Below, piece after piece: positions 17,648-30,118 of a DNA stretch of 64,000 nucleotides. The position numbers and the translations under genes were made by a program. The stretch comes from Erythrobacter sp. QSSC1-22B (GTDB lineage: Bacteria > Pseudomonadota > Alphaproteobacteria > Sphingomonadales > Sphingomonadaceae). The notes under the pieces are model-generated. The model worked only from the letters and a program-made list of their open reading frames with translations. It did no database searches and was not told the origin of the DNA. The stretch is from contig NZ_LZRP01000001.1 in NCBI RefSeq assembly GCF_001678665.1, positions 682,001-746,000 on the forward strand, given 5' to 3'. Numbering within the stretch: the stretch's first letter is position 1; the number at the start of each line of letters is the position of its first letter.

Positions 17648-18069
17648 TCCGCTTTGAGGTCGAACTCGGCCCGCGCGCTCTGGACCGCGCCGATATTGGC
17701 GATCGCCCAGTTTCCAAGCCGCGCAACCGGCCCGCATAGCGAGACTCCGAGCGCGGTGAGTTCGTAATCGACCCGCGGCGGGACCGATGGCGTCACCGTC
17801 CGCTTCACCAGCCCGTCGCGTTCGAGGCCGCGCAGGGTGCGGGTCAGCATCCGCTGCGAGATACCCGGGATGCCGCGACGCAATTCGTTGAAGCGCTGCG
17901 AACCCTCGGCCAGGCTCATCACCACGCGGACCGACCATTTGTCGCCGACGCGCGCGAGGATGGCGTTGACCGCGGTGCATTGCGGCGCATCGTGGACTGC
18001 AAGGGTTACACCGCTGTCCCTAGCGGACATCGCAGTGCCTTCTTGCGCAATTGGGGTAGCGGTTTCCAT
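17632..18069 (-). CDS. HxlR-family transcriptional regulator
   Basis: A 145-residue winged-helix regulator with the HxlR pattern: CTAVNAILARVGDKWSVRVVMSL, then RFNELRRGIPGISQRMLTRTLRGLERDGLVKR and the wing PRVDYELTALG. Cys31, placed before the first helix, is where redox-sensing members such as YodB/HypR have their reactive cysteine, so thiol or quinone sensing is plausible. A GGAGG site lies 5 bases before the ATG at 18069. It is divergent from the azoreductase gene, a pairing usual for electrophile-responsive control. Confidence 0.9.
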   Translation of the reverse strand: METATPIAQEGTAMSARDSGVTLAVHDAPQCTAVNAILARVGDKWSVRVVMSLAEGSQRFNELRRGIPGISQRMLTRTLRGLERDGLVKRTVTPSVPPRVDYELTALGVSLCGPVARLGNWAIANIGAVQSARAEFDLKADHTKL

Positions 18070-18080
18070 ATAGCCTCCAG

Positions 18081-18095
18081 GTTATCGACAGTAAC
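18081..18095. promoter_or_regulatory. Candidate HxlR operator between hxlR-type gene and azoR
   Basis: The 52-base divergent region contains the inverted repeat GTTA-N7-TAAC (18081-18084 and 18092-18095). The left half is followed by TCGACAG, and the right half by TATCGCAG, giving an overlapping direct repeat as well. Its position, 12 bases from the regulator start, suits auto-regulation and control of azoR. Binding is inferred. Confidence 0.4.
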
Positions 18096-18121
18096 TATCG
18101 CAGCAATCATGGAGACCCTCA

Positions 18122-18718
18122 ATGCAAATCCTTCGTATCGACAGCGCCACCACCGGCGAACAATCGGTAAGCCGCCGGCTGACCGAGGAACTGACCCGGC
18201 ATTTCCGGGAAAAGCACCCCGACGCGAAGGTGATCGAGCGCGATCTGGTCGCAGATCCGCTGCCGCATATCGACCCGATCACCACCAAGGCGATCCGCAC
18301 CGCGCCCGACACGCATGAGGAAGCGGTCGCCGCCGCCTATCCCGACCAGCGCGCGGTGCTCGACGAATTCCTCGCCTCCGATGTCGTGATCGTCGGCGCG
18401 CCGATGTACAATTTCTCGATCCCCAGCCAGCTCAAGGCCTGGCTCGACCGGCTCGGCGTGCCCGGCGTCACCTTCCGCTATTCCGAAGCCGGTCCCGAAG
18501 GCCTCGCCGGCGGGCGCAAGGTGGTGGTCGCTTCGGCGCGTGGCGGCACCTATTCGAACGATCAGATGGCCGAAAATCAGGAGAGCCTGCTCTCGACCTT
18601 TTTCGGCTTCATCGGCTTGGACGATGTCGACTTCGTCCGGATCGAGAAGACCGGCTTCGGCCCCGAAGCAATCGAAGAAGGGTTCGCCGCCGCCAAGGCC
18701 GAGATCGCCAAGCTCTAG
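18122..18718 (+). CDS. azoR: FMN-dependent NADH:quinone/azo oxidoreductase
   Basis: AzoR is a flavodoxin-fold enzyme that reduces quinones and azo compounds with NAD(P)H. The 198-residue length is normal. Visible motifs are the phosphate-binding start ILRIDSATTGEQSVSRRLTEE, the flavin segment APMYNFSIPSQLKAWLDRL and SARGGTYSN. It is divergently transcribed from an HxlR regulator and probably induced by quinones or other electrophiles. GGAG lies 8-9 bases before the ATG. The photolyase gene follows after 33 bases. Confidence 0.95.
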   Translation: MQILRIDSATTGEQSVSRRLTEELTRHFREKHPDAKVIERDLVADPLPHIDPITTKAIRTAPDTHEEAVAAAYPDQRAVLDEFLASDVVIVGAPMYNFSIPSQLKAWLDRLGVPGVTFRYSEAGPEGLAGGRKVVVASARGGTYSNDQMAENQESLLSTFFGFIGLDDVDFVRIEKTGFGPEAIEEGFAAAKAEIAKL

Positions 18719-18728
18719 GAAATTTGCA

Positions 18729-18764
18729 CAGGGTCGGGCATTGCCGCGGCGATGCCCGACCCTG
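18729..18764 (+). promoter_or_regulatory. Perfect 13-bp hairpin covering the photolyase start codon
   Basis: CAGGGTCGGGCAT (18729-18741) is the exact reverse complement of ATGCCCGACCCTG (18752-18764), separated by a GC-rich 10-base loop. The right arm begins with the ATG of the photolyase gene, so in the mRNA the start codon and first codons would be base-paired. No T-run follows, which argues against a simple terminator of azoR. Translational control is an inference. Confidence 0.6.
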
Positions 18765-20326
18765 CCAACCGACCCGTCCTCGTTCCCATCCTCGGCGACC
18801 AGCTGACGCGCAAACTCGCATCGCTGCGCGGGCGCGCCAAGGATGACAACGTCATCCTGATCATGGAGGTGTGGGACGAAGCCACTTATGTGCGCCACCA
18901 TAAGCAGAAGATTGCGTTGATCTTTTCAGCCATGCGCCATTTCGCGGGCGAACTGGAAGACGCCGGCTGGAGCGTCGATTACATCCGGCTCAACGATCCC
19001 GACAATTCCGGCAGCTTCACCGGCGAACTTGCGCGCGCGATCGAGCGACACGATCCGCGCGCCATCCATGTTACCCACTCGGGCGAATGGCGAGTCCAGC
19101 AGGCGATCGAGCAATGGCCCGGGAAATTCGCCTGCGAAGTCGAAATCCTGGAAGACGATCGCTTCCTCTGCCCGCTAACTGACTTTCGCGACTGGGCGCA
19201 GGACCGCGCTACTTTGCGGATGGAGAATTTCTACCACGACATGCGCCGCAAAACCGGGCTGTTGATGACCGAGGATGGCAAGCCGGTGGGCGGCGAGTGG
19301 AATTACGACAAGCTCAACCGCGAAAGCCCCGGCGAGGATATGGACCCTCCCCCGCGTCCCACCTTCCCCCCCGATGCGATCACCAGCGAGGTCATCGCGC
19401 TGGTCGAGAAACGCTTCGGCGGACATTTCGGCAGCCTCGACAATTTCGGCTGGCCGGTGACCCGCGAGCAGGCCGAGGAGGCAGCGGACGCGTTCTTCGG
19501 CGAACGGCTGGCGCGGTTCGGCCCCTATCAGGATGCGATGGTCCACGGGCAGGACGACCTTTTTCACTCGATGCTCTCGACCAGCCTCAACCTCGGCCTG
19601 CTCGACCCGCTCGACCTGTGCCGCCGCGCCGAGGCGCTCTACGAAGCGGGCGAGGCACCGATCAATTCGGTCGAGGGTTTCATCCGCCAGATCATCGGCT
19701 GGCGCGAATATGTCCGCGGTTTCTACTGGCAGTTCATGCCCGGGCTGGCGGAGGTCAATGCGCTCGAGGCGAAACGCCCGCTGCCCGAATTCTATTGGAC
19801 CGGCGAGACCGACATGCGCTGCCTCGCCGATTGCATCCGCTCGACCCGCGACAACGCGCATGCGCATCATATCCAGCGGCTGATGGTGCTGGGCAATTTC
19901 GCGCTGATCGCGGGGATCGATCCGCAGGCAGTCGAGGACTGGTATCTGGTGGTCTATGCCGATGCCTATGAATGGGTCGAACTGCCCAATGTCGCGGCGA
20001 TGATTCTGTACGCCGATGGCGGGAAACTGGCGAGCAAGCCGTATGCGGCGAGCGGCAATTACATCAACACCATGTCCGACTATTGCCGCAAATGCCGTTA
20101 TTCGCCGAGCAAGAAGACCGGCGAAGGGGCCTGCCCGTTCAACCCGCTCTACTGGCATTTCATGCACAATCACCGCGACCGGCTGGAGAGCAACCACCGC
20201 GTCGGACGGATTTACGCAAACTGGGACCGGATGGGCGAAGAGCGCCAGCGCGAATATCTCGACAGCGCGGAGGCGTTTCTCGAGACGCTGGTGCCGGCAA
20301 AGCAGGGCTGGGCTCGCGAGGAGTGA
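18752..20326 (+). CDS. phrB: Iron-sulfur bacterial cryptochrome/photolyase, (6-4) photolyase type
   Basis: The 524-residue protein matches the FeS-BCP class of photolyases, which repair UV (6-4) photoproducts using FAD, a lumazine antenna and a [4Fe-4S] cluster. The four cluster ligands can be seen as Cys357, Cys445, Cys448 and Cys461. Their spacing is identical to the ligands I recall for Agrobacterium PhrB (350, 438, 441, 454, a constant shift of 7). The flavin-binding helical domain is intact (SMLSTSLNLGLLDP, FIRQIIGWREYVRGFYW). The start ATG sits inside a perfect hairpin and there is no clear Shine-Dalgarno. It follows azoR by 33 bases, possibly on one transcript. Confidence 0.94.
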   Translation: MPDPANRPVLVPILGDQLTRKLASLRGRAKDDNVILIMEVWDEATYVRHHKQKIALIFSAMRHFAGELEDAGWSVDYIRLNDPDNSGSFTGELARAIERHDPRAIHVTHSGEWRVQQAIEQWPGKFACEVEILEDDRFLCPLTDFRDWAQDRATLRMENFYHDMRRKTGLLMTEDGKPVGGEWNYDKLNRESPGEDMDPPPRPTFPPDAITSEVIALVEKRFGGHFGSLDNFGWPVTREQAEEAADAFFGERLARFGPYQDAMVHGQDDLFHSMLSTSLNLGLLDPLDLCRRAEALYEAGEAPINSVEGFIRQIIGWREYVRGFYWQFMPGLAEVNALEAKRPLPEFYWTGETDMRCLADCIRSTRDNAHAHHIQRLMVLGNFALIAGIDPQAVEDWYLVVYADAYEWVELPNVAAMILYADGGKLASKPYAASGNYINTMSDYCRKCRYSPSKKTGEGACPFNPLYWHFMHNHRDRLESNHRVGRIYANWDRMGEERQREYLDSAEAFLETLVPAKQGWAREE

Positions 20327-20372
20327 ACGCGAACCGCTTTCGCCGGCACGTATTCAGCGGTAACGGGCGGCG

Positions 20373-20777
20373 ATGATCGAACTCACCTGCCTCTGCGGCC
20401 AGCTCCGCGTCCAACTCGCCAAGCGTCCCGACTATATCCACGAATGCAATTGCACGCTGTGCCGCAAGACCGGCGCGCGCTGGGGGTATTTCCACCCCTC
20501 CGAAGCCAGCGTGACCGGCGCGTCCAAAGGCTACAGCCGGACCGACAAATCCGATCCCGCCGCCGAAGTCCGGTTCTGCGAAAGCTGCGGGGTGACCACC
20601 CACTTCATCCTGACCGCCGACGCCGCGGAAAAATTCGGCAACACGATGATGGGCGCGAACATGCTGCTGGCCGAAGAGGCCGATCTGGCAGGCGTGGAAC
20701 TGCGCTACCCTGATGGACAGGCGTGGTCAGGGGATGGCGAATTCGCCTATGTCCGCGAAGCGCGCATCCTAGGGTGA
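20373..20777 (+). CDS. GFA (glutathione-dependent formaldehyde-activating) family protein
   Basis: This 134-residue protein has the zinc-binding cysteine pattern of the GFA/CENP-V fold: Cys6 and Cys8 (CLC), Cys25, Cys27 and Cys30 (CNCTLC) and Cys69 and Cys72 (CESC). The original formaldehyde-glutathione role of the family has been questioned and most members have no proven function. It lies 46 bases after the photolyase gene on the same strand and may be co-transcribed with it. Confidence 0.9.
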   Translation: MIELTCLCGQLRVQLAKRPDYIHECNCTLCRKTGARWGYFHPSEASVTGASKGYSRTDKSDPAAEVRFCESCGVTTHFILTADAAEKFGNTMMGANMLLAEEADLAGVELRYPDGQAWSGDGEFAYVREARILG

Positions 20778-20884
20778 TCGAGCGAACTCCGGGGAGCAGC
20801 GTTTTGCACGGCGGAAGCTTGCGGCAGCCTAACCGAGGCGTTCAGGCGATGAAGGGTGCGGTCGCCCCAGCCCGTCCGGTCGGC

Positions 20885-21229
20885 TCAATGCGTCCGGTCG
20901 GGCTTCCCGGCCTTGCCGCGTCGCCGTGCGAGCAGGAACAGCAACGTAGGCCAGACGATGGTGTTGAGGATGTCGGCCACCGAGCCCGCCAGCGTTGCGC
21001 CGCCGGCGGGCGAATAGAAGTCGATCACCTCGTTGCCGAAGGCGAAGACGTAAACCAGCGCAATCGGCACCCGCGATCGCATACGATGCCGCAGGAACAG
21101 CGCCGCTGCAAAGAAGATGATTAGCCCGGCGTGCAGATGCAGCAGGTCCTCGGTGGCGCCCAAATTCGTGGCCAGCGCCTGCTTCGCGGCCGAATAATGG
21201 GCGAGATAGGGGGTAATCGAGATGTCCAC
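20885..21229 (-). CDS. Small integral membrane protein of unknown function
   Basis: A 114-residue protein with about three membrane segments (roughly residues 33-50, 55-72 and 86-104), separated by a basic loop RHRMRSR and a polar loop containing NEVIDFYSP. The C-terminus is strongly basic ([12 protein letters not shown]), suggesting it is cytoplasmic. I do not recognise a named family, though the layout resembles small VanZ-like or teichoic-acid-unrelated membrane proteins found in sphingomonads. It stands alone between a GFA gene and ada. Confidence 0.65.
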   Translation of the reverse strand: MDISITPYLAHYSAAKQALATNLGATEDLLHLHAGLIIFFAAALFLRHRMRSRVPIALVYVFAFGNEVIDFYSPAGGATLAGSVADILNTIVWPTLLFLLARRRGKAGKPDRTH

Positions 21230-21301
21230 GAGCCCCCGCTACCGGCGCGCTATCCGCTTGTCACCAAAGAGTTACGAGCCGGTCAAACCTCGAGATAGGG
21301 G

Positions 21302-22363
21302 TCACTCTTCCCGCCGCTCCCGCCGCAGCAGTTCCTCCTTGATCGCGGTGCCATAGGCGTAGCCGCCCAAGCCCCCATCGGCGGCGATCACGCGGTGGCA
21401 GGGGATCAGCACGGCGATGTTGTTCGCGCCATTGGCGCCGCCGACCGCGCGGCTGGCACCGGGATTGCCCAGCGCCGCTGCGAGCTGGCCGTAGCTCCGG
21501 GTTTCGCCCGCCGGAATTTCGCACAGCGCCTGCCAGACGCGCTGCTGGAAGGCCGTGCCCTTGACGTCGAGCGGAATGGCTCCGCCCTGCCCCGGTTGTT
21601 CGACCGCGCGGGTGACCTGCTCGAACAAGCCCCGGAAGTCTTCGCCGCCATCGACGAGGGTGGCACCGGGGAAGCGGCGACGCAGATCCGCCTCGCCTTC
21701 GTCGAAAGACAGGCAGCATACGCCTGTCTCGGTCGCGGCGACCAGCATCGAGCCCAGCGTCGTCGCGACCACGCTCCAGTGGATGGTGCGGCCCTTGCCT
21801 CCGCCGCGCCAGTCGCTCGGTGTCATCCCCATCCGTCCCTCCATCGCGGCATAGAAGCGGCTTGGCGCCGCGAAGCCTGAATCGTAGATCGCATCGCTCA
21901 CCCGCTCGGCACCGACGAGCATCTCCTTGGCGCGCTCGGTGCGCAGGGCGCGGGCATAGGATGCAGGCGACAACCCGATGGCGCGCTTGAACAACCGCTG
22001 GAAATGGCTGGGCGCATAGCCCGTCAGCCGCGCCAGTTGCGCCAGAGTCGCGCTCTCACCCGCCCGGATTGCATCCACCGCAGCGCGGACGGCGGCCTCT
22101 TCCTGGCTCTGGCGATCGGGCGCGCAACGCTTGCAGGCGCGCAGACCCGCCGCCTCCGCCTCGGCGGGGGTGGCATAGAAGCGGACGTTGACTCGCTTGG
22201 GCGCGCGCGCCGGGCAGGACGGGCGGCAATAGATGCCGGTCGAATGAACCCCGGTCACGAAGGTACCGTCGAAGCGGCGATCCTTCGCCAGCGCGATCCG
22301 CCAGCGGTCCTCGTCGCTCAGATCCGGGGTGCCCGGGACTTCGACGGATGCAGCGACAATCAT
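21302..22363 (-). CDS. ada: Bifunctional DNA alkylation repair protein / transcriptional regulator Ada
   Basis: Ada removes methyl groups from phosphotriesters and O6-methylguanine and activates the adaptive response. The 353-residue protein has the N-terminal zinc/methyl-acceptor domain with Cys46, Cys50, Cys77 and Cys80, an AraC-type helix-turn-helix (about 100-180), and the C-terminal methyltransferase domain with the active site PCHRV, Cys322. It is full length. It is divergent from the serine protease gene, and any target promoter beyond its own is not obvious here. With the photolyase it forms a small DNA-repair neighbourhood. Confidence 0.95.
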   Translation of the reverse strand: MIVAASVEVPGTPDLSDEDRWRIALAKDRRFDGTFVTGVHSTGIYCRPSCPARAPKRVNVRFYATPAEAEAAGLRACKRCAPDRQSQEEAAVRAAVDAIRAGESATLAQLARLTGYAPSHFQRLFKRAIGLSPASYARALRTERAKEMLVGAERVSDAIYDSGFAAPSRFYAAMEGRMGMTPSDWRGGGKGRTIHWSVVATTLGSMLVAATETGVCCLSFDEGEADLRRRFPGATLVDGGEDFRGLFEQVTRAVEQPGQGGAIPLDVKGTAFQQRVWQALCEIPAGETRSYGQLAAALGNPGASRAVGGANGANNIAVLIPCHRVIAADGGLGGYAYGTAIKEELLRRERREE

Positions 22364-22476
22364 CCCTTCATCCTCCTTCGCTTCGTATCGCGATGCAAGC
22401 GGGGTTAGACTATATCCGCCATCGCGGCGTCCCGAAGCTTGCGGTCAATGTCGCGGGCGCGATAGAAGCGCGCTGG

Positions 22477-24051
22477 ATGGGACGTCTCCTTACTCTTTGT
22501 GCGCTGCTGCTCGGCCTGCTCGCCGGGCCCTCGCCGGCGCGCGCCGAACCTGCCGATATCGATGCGGCGGCGCGCGGCGTGGTGCGCGTGGTGATCCTCG
22601 GCAGCGATGGCGAGCAGGTCTACCCGATCAGCCACGGCAGCGGCTTTGCGGTCAGCCCCACGCACATCGTCACCAACGCCCATGTCATCCGCGACGCCAT
22701 GAACGATGAGAGCCTGCGGATCGGCATCGTTCCCTCCGACGGAGCGGGCGCGGTCTATGGCAAGGCTGTCGCGGTCTCCTCGCGCAATGATCTGGCGCTG
22801 GTCGAACTCACCGGCGACCTGCGACTGCCGCCCTTGACGCTGGCAGGCGGGCCCCTCGCTGACAGCGGCGAAAGCTATGCGGTCGGCTATCCGATGAATG
22901 TCGACAAGGCGCAGGGGCTCGACATCGGCGATATCTTCCGCAGCCAACCACCGGTGAAAAGCCGCGGCTTTCTTGCGGGCACGCGGCCGAGCCGAAGCTT
23001 CGACACCGTGCTCCACACCGCGCCGATCGCGCGCGGCAATTCGGGCGGACCCTTGCTCGATGGCTGCGGGCGGGTGCTGGGGGTGAACAGTTTCGGCGCC
23101 GATTCGGGTGGGTCGGATGCCGAATTCTTCTTCGCCGTGTCGAACCGCGAATTGCGCGCCTTCCTGGGCGACAACGGCGTAGCCGCGCGCATCAACGACA
23201 CCGAATGCCGCAGCCTCGAAGATCTCGATGCGGCGGAGCGCGCCCGGATGGAGCGCGAACAGAGCGTCGCGCGTGCGGATCTCGACCACCGCAGCGAGGA
23301 AGAGCGCATCCGCCGCGAGCGCGCGCGCTTCGAAGCCGAGATGCAGGTGCGCGACGAACGCGACGACCGCATGCTGGCGAGCGTGTTGCTGCTGCTGCTT
23401 GGCGCCGGGCTGATCTGGTGGGCATTCGAGAAGCGCGAGCCGGTCGAGAGCGAGTTCGGCACGGTGACCTGGCCGATCCGCAACCGGATCGTGCTGGCGC
23501 TGGGAATCGGCGCGGTGGTGGTTGCACTGATGCTCCATCTCAGCCGTCCGGGAATCGACGAGATCGATCGCCGCGTTAGCAACGCCATGGGCGGCGAGGC
23601 CGATGAGACCGGCGAAAGCCTCGCTCCCGGCGCACGGGCGGATGGCGCCAGCTATGTCTGCACGCTCGACCCGCAGCGCAGCCGCGTCACCAGCGCGCAG
23701 GCGCAGGAGGTGAGTTTCGACTGGACCGCCGAGGGCTGCATCAACGACCGCACACAATACGGTCTCTCCGCCGGGTCATGGTCGCGAGTGTTCGTGCCCA
23801 ACGAGGAACAGGCGGTCGCGGTCAACAGCTTCGACCCGGCGCGCCGCATCTACCGCACCGAACGCTACCTCCTCTCGCGCGAGGCGATGAGCACGGCGCG
23901 CGCGGCCCGCGGCAAATATGCGGCGCCCGCCTGCGAGGCCGAGGACGCCGCCTCCTCGCTCGGCGATATGCAGACCGAAGTCGTCTCCAACCTGCCCAGC
24001 CAGCCCAACGAACGGCTGGTCTATTCCTGCGAGGTCGCGGAAGGCGACTAG
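22477..24051 (+). CDS. Membrane-anchored trypsin-like serine protease
   Basis: The 524-residue protein has a signal peptide (residues 1-23, ending PARA), then a trypsin-like domain with the triad His69 (TNAHV), Asp105 (NDLALVEL) and Ser189 (GNSGGP). A charged coiled-coil of about 60 residues (DLDAAERARMEREQ...) follows, then two membrane helices (about 300-318 and 338-357) and a C-terminal extracytoplasmic or cytoplasmic domain with three cysteines. There is no PDZ domain, so it differs from DegP/HtrA. The coil and paired membrane helices suggest a tethered protease sensing or processing envelope proteins. The start at 22477 was chosen from the signal peptide. It overlaps the convergent dioxygenase gene by 4 bases. 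Confidence 0.82.
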   Translation: MGRLLTLCALLLGLLAGPSPARAEPADIDAAARGVVRVVILGSDGEQVYPISHGSGFAVSPTHIVTNAHVIRDAMNDESLRIGIVPSDGAGAVYGKAVAVSSRNDLALVELTGDLRLPPLTLAGGPLADSGESYAVGYPMNVDKAQGLDIGDIFRSQPPVKSRGFLAGTRPSRSFDTVLHTAPIARGNSGGPLLDGCGRVLGVNSFGADSGGSDAEFFFAVSNRELRAFLGDNGVAARINDTECRSLEDLDAAERARMEREQSVARADLDHRSEEERIRRERARFEAEMQVRDERDDRMLASVLLLLLGAGLIWWAFEKREPVESEFGTVTWPIRNRIVLALGIGAVVVALMLHLSRPGIDEIDRRVSNAMGGEADETGESLAPGARADGASYVCTLDPQRSRVTSAQAQEVSFDWTAEGCINDRTQYGLSAGSWSRVFVPNEEQAVAVNSFDPARRIYRTERYLLSREAMSTARAARGKYAAPACEAEDAASSLGDMQTEVVSNLPSQPNERLVYSCEVAEGD

Positions 24052-24875
24052 GCCGCGAGCGCCTCGCCGCTCAGCGTGATGCGGTGCATCTCGCGGGCAT
24101 GGCCCTGATAGTCGTTCATGGCATAATGCCAGCTCGTCCGGTTGTCCCAGATCGCGACCGAGCCCGGCTCCCAGGCGACCCGGCACTGATGCGCGGGATC
24201 CATCGCTGCGGCGAACAGCCGGTCGAGCAGAGGTCGGCTGTCGGCACGGCTCCGCCAGACGATGTTCACCGTGAAGGCCGGATTGACATAGAGCAGCCTG
24301 CGCCCCGTGACCGGATGACGGATCGCCACCGGATGGGTCGCACCGGTGGTCATGCCCTGCCCGCGCAGATCGCCGCCCATATCGGTCTGCGCATAGACGC
24401 CGTCGGAGGCATAGATATGATCCGCGGTGTGGAAGGCCTCGAGCCCTTCGATCTCGGCCTTCAGATCGTCCGGCAGCGAATCATAGGCCGCGCCCATATG
24501 GGCAAAAAGCGTGTCGCCGCCCGCCGGGGGCAGCACCCGCGCCACCAGGATCGAGCCCATCGCCGGCACTTGGTCGTAGGAATGATCGGTGTGCCAGCCG
24601 CCGCCGATATTGGTCTGCTGGTCCTCGCGCTTGCGCACCACCGCGATCTCGGGATGCTCCTCGGTGAGCGGGAAGTAATCGTTGATATCGATCCCGCCCC
24701 AGCGCTGCGCGAAAGCGATATGCTCTTCGGGAGAAAGCACCTGCCCGCGTAGCAGCGCGACGCCATGCGCGTAGATCGCCTGCCGCACCGCCTCGAGCGT
24801 TGCACCCGCGGCATCGGCCAGCTGGACCCCGGTTATTTCCACCCCGCATGACGGGGCAAGTGGCGTTATCTGCAT
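24048..24875 (-). CDS. TauD/TfdA-family 2-oxoglutarate-dependent dioxygenase
   Basis: A 275-residue Fe(II)/2-oxoglutarate dioxygenase. The iron ligands are His95 and Asp97 in GGGWHTDHS and the distal His250 in RTSWHYAMND. The 2-oxoglutarate arginine lies downstream in HAREMHRITL. The family oxidises substrates such as taurine, 2,4-D or alkyl sulfates; no sulfonate transport or ssu/tau genes are nearby, so the substrate is open. The start at 24875 has GGGAGAG upstream and gives the usual TauD N-terminus; the longer frame to 24992 reads through a tandem repeat. Confidence 0.9.
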   Translation of the reverse strand: MQITPLAPSCGVEITGVQLADAAGATLEAVRQAIYAHGVALLRGQVLSPEEHIAFAQRWGGIDINDYFPLTEEHPEIAVVRKREDQQTNIGGGWHTDHSYDQVPAMGSILVARVLPPAGGDTLFAHMGAAYDSLPDDLKAEIEGLEAFHTADHIYASDGVYAQTDMGGDLRGQGMTTGATHPVAIRHPVTGRRLLYVNPAFTVNIVWRSRADSRPLLDRLFAAAMDPAHQCRVAWEPGSVAIWDNRTSWHYAMNDYQGHAREMHRITLSGEALAA

Positions 24876-24920
24876 CGTATCTCTCCCGGCGCTCGTTCCG
24901 GCGCCTGCGAGCAACCTACA

Positions 24921-24935
24921 TCGGGCGACGCCCGA
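24921..24935. repeat. 15-bp palindrome TCGGGCGACGCCCGA
   Basis: Two 7-base arms around a single A form a perfect palindrome 46 bases upstream of the dioxygenase start. It might be a regulatory site for that gene; nothing more can be said from sequence. Confidence 0.4.
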
Positions 24936-24960
24936 GTCCAGCATCCGACCTGCAATCCAG

Positions 24961-25006
24961 CGGCAATGGGCAACCCACCGGCAATGGGCCACCCAACGGC
25001 AACGGG
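24961..25006. repeat. Tandem 18-bp repeats (two full, one partial)
   Basis: Units start at 24961, 24979 and 24997. The first two are CGGCAATGGGCAACCCAC and CGGCAATGGGCCACCCAA, differing at two positions; the third keeps only the first 10 bases with one change. They lie in the divergent region between the dioxygenase gene and atpH. They may be slippage products or binding sites for the atp promoter region. Confidence 0.75.
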
Positions 25007-25171
25007 ATTGCGATTGGCCTGCATTTTGCTGCCAAGTCGAAGGGCACCCGGCTTGCGCTTCGCCAGACCCGATGCTAGGCGCGCGACAGCTTTGCCGGGG
25101 TGGCTTTCGTCCACCTGCGACGCCGGGCTGACAGCATCGTTATTTTCCGGACCTCGAGAGGACGACAACGC

Positions 25172-27272
<2,101 letters not shown>

Positions 27273-27302
27273 GCCCGAGAGCACACCAGATAGGGAGCCG
27301 AA

Positions 27303-28181
27303 ATGGCTAGCCTGAAAGAACTCAAGGGCCGTATCAACTCGGTCAAGTCGACCCAGAAGATCACCAAGGCCAAGCAGATGGTCGCGGCGGCCAAACTGCG
27401 CCGTGCGCAGGCGGCTGCCGAACAGGCACGCCCCTATGCCGAGCGCCTGTCAGGCGTCATGGCCTCGCTTGCGGGCAAGGTCGGCGGCGACAGCGCTCCC
27501 CGGCTCCTTGCCGGAACCGGCGAGAGCCAGCGCTATCTGCTGGTGGTGGTCAACACCGACAAGGGCCTGTGCGGCGGTCTCAACGCCAATATCGTCAAGG
27601 CCGCCAAGGCCCGGGCGCGCGAGCTGATCAAGGTGGGCAAGGACGTGCAGTTCTACCTCGTCGGCAAGAAAGGCCGTGCGCCGATCAAGCGCGAGTTCGC
27701 CGAGCTGGTCGAGAAGCAGTTCGATACCAGCGAAGTGCGCACCCCGGGTTTCGTCGAGGCCGAAGCGATCGCCGACGATCTGATCGCCCGCTTCGACAAG
27801 GGCGAATACGACATCGCGCAGCTGATCTACCCGATCTTCCGCAGCGCGCTGTCGCAGGACCCGACCGTCGACCAGCTGATCCCCGTGCCCTCGCCCGAGG
27901 TTTCGGGTGACAGCAAGGACGCCGGGGCAGTGGTCGAATACGAGCCGGGCGAGGAGGAAATCCTCGAGGAACTGCTGCCGCGTTACGTCAAGACGCAGCT
28001 GTTCGGAGCCTTGCTCGAGCGCGAAGCCTCGGAACAGGGCGCCTCGATGACCGCTATGGACAATGCCACGCGCAATGCCGGCGATCTCATCAAGGACCTG
28101 ACCATCAAGTACAACCGCAGCCGCCAGGCCGCGATCACCACCGAACTGATCGAAATCATCGCCGGCGCCGAAGCGCTCTGA
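27303..28181 (+). CDS. atpG: ATP synthase F1 subunit gamma
   Basis: The 292-residue gamma subunit is the central rotor shaft of F1. The N-terminal coiled-coil helix [31 protein letters not shown] and the C-terminal helix ending in [34 protein letters not shown] are diagnostic. AGGGAG precedes the ATG by a few bases. The next gene is not atpD but a small lipoprotein gene, starting 5 bases after the atpG stop. Confidence 0.98.
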   Translation: MASLKELKGRINSVKSTQKITKAKQMVAAAKLRRAQAAAEQARPYAERLSGVMASLAGKVGGDSAPRLLAGTGESQRYLLVVVNTDKGLCGGLNANIVKAAKARARELIKVGKDVQFYLVGKKGRAPIKREFAELVEKQFDTSEVRTPGFVEAEAIADDLIARFDKGEYDIAQLIYPIFRSALSQDPTVDQLIPVPSPEVSGDSKDAGAVVEYEPGEEEILEELLPRYVKTQLFGALLEREASEQGASMTAMDNATRNAGDLIKDLTIKYNRSRQAAITTELIEIIAGAEAL

Positions 28182-28186
28182 TCCTT

Positions 28187-30029
<1,843 letters not shown>

Positions 30030-30118
30030 CGGCAGGCACGGATCCGGAGGCGGGGGATATAGCAATCGAGGGCAACCATCGGTCCATCCCCCCGCTCTCC
30101 GTCCGTGCCGATCGTCTC

